A stretch of 45,508 nt of DNA from an uncultured bacterium (GTDB lineage Bacteria > Cloacimonadota > Cloacimonadia > Cloacimonadales > Cloacimonadaceae): the NCBI GenBank assembly GCA_937960795.1, contig CALGPA010000123.1, forward strand, positions 1 to 45,508, written 5' to 3'. How positions within the stretch are numbered: position 1 is the stretch's first letter; every line of letters begins with the position of its first letter. A program made the position numbers and the translations under genes. The notes under the pieces are model-generated. The model did no database searches and was not told the origin of the DNA. It saw only the letters and a program-made list of their open reading frames with translations. Shown here piece after piece: positions 45,382 to 45,508 of the stretch.

Positions 45382-45440
45382 GATTCCGGATACCACGTGC
45401 TACGCACGAAGTTCCGGAATGACTAATGTAGGGCTGGTGG
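45382..45440 (+). repeat. TTCCGGAATGAC family repeat, copy 4
   Basis: GATTCCGGATACCACGTGCT leads to GTTCCGGAATGACTAATGTA and GGGCTGG. The inner CGTGCTACGCACG is itself a hairpin. It merges with the tandem array that follows. Confidence 0.65.
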
Positions 45441-45508
45441 TGAAGATATGGTATGGCTAATGTAGGGCTGGTGGTGAAGATATGGTATGGCTAATGTAGG
45501 GCTGGTGG
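45423..45508 (+). repeat. 34-bp tandem repeat, cut by the window end
   Basis: The unit starts CTAATGTAGGGCTGGTGGTG and is repeated exactly at 45423, 45457 and 45491; the last copy runs off the window after 18 bases. There are no spacers, so it is not a CRISPR. Confidence 0.9.

Noticed and set aside
45423..45508. Possible CRISPR array at the window end.
   Set aside because: The 34-bp copies are directly adjacent with no spacers and no cas genes are present.

Overview
The window looks like a chromosomal segment of a diderm bacterium of the FCB superphylum, most likely a Cloacimonadota-type organism. This is an inference from gene content; no database search was run. Pointers are many signal-peptide outer-membrane beta-barrels, a tandem pair of GWxTD proteins, a secreted M28 peptidase ending in a PNPF-type C-terminal sorting/FlgD-like domain, and a DUF3795 protein. 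No phage, transposase, CRISPR, rRNA or tRNA gene was seen; the only stable RNA is tmRNA.

Layout. 1-4075: two outer-membrane barrel genes pointing apart, a DUF3795 protein and an AI-2E family transporter. 4076-12030: an intergenic repeat, ssrA (tmRNA), rpsO-pnp, ahcY, then a NusG-like antiterminator overlapping an NAD-sugar epimerase followed by UDP-glucose dehydrogenase. 12031-17408 (minus strand): gyrB-gyrA-lipoprotein operon. 17837-24748: a four-domain CoA-disulfide-reductase/rhodanese/TusA/DsrE2 fusion, the secreted M28 peptidase (minus), and a PDZ domain joined to a barrel. 24749-26209: 1.46 kb without genes, packed with short dispersed palindromic repeats. 26210-27905 (minus): three small envelope genes including DUF975. 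28183-34049: dnaE and two overlapping GWxTD genes. 34080-34472: a YraN-type protein.

34596-45261 is the most interesting block. It holds a YjbH-like barrel, a 1940-residue periplasmic TPR protein, a small exported protein, a TolQ/ExbB/MotA-type channel protein, two different ExbD/TolR-type proteins, and a single-pass protein with a cytoplasmic N-domain and a TonB/AgmX-like periplasmic C-domain. Start/stop overlaps and a final strong terminator make it an operon. The order channel + two ExbD proteins + cytoplasmic-TM-TonB protein, with a giant TPR protein and a barrel, resembles the proton-driven AglRQS-Glt machinery of myxobacteria. One ExbD paralogue keeps the membrane aspartate and the other has asparagine there. 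This suggests a trans-envelope, ion-driven machine whose function (surface motility, polymer export or envelope transport) is not known.

Dispersed elements form a second theme: an 87-88 bp structured repeat in three intergenic copies, a TTCCGGAATGAC family, and a small hairpin unit whose stems differ by paired changes while the flank is kept.
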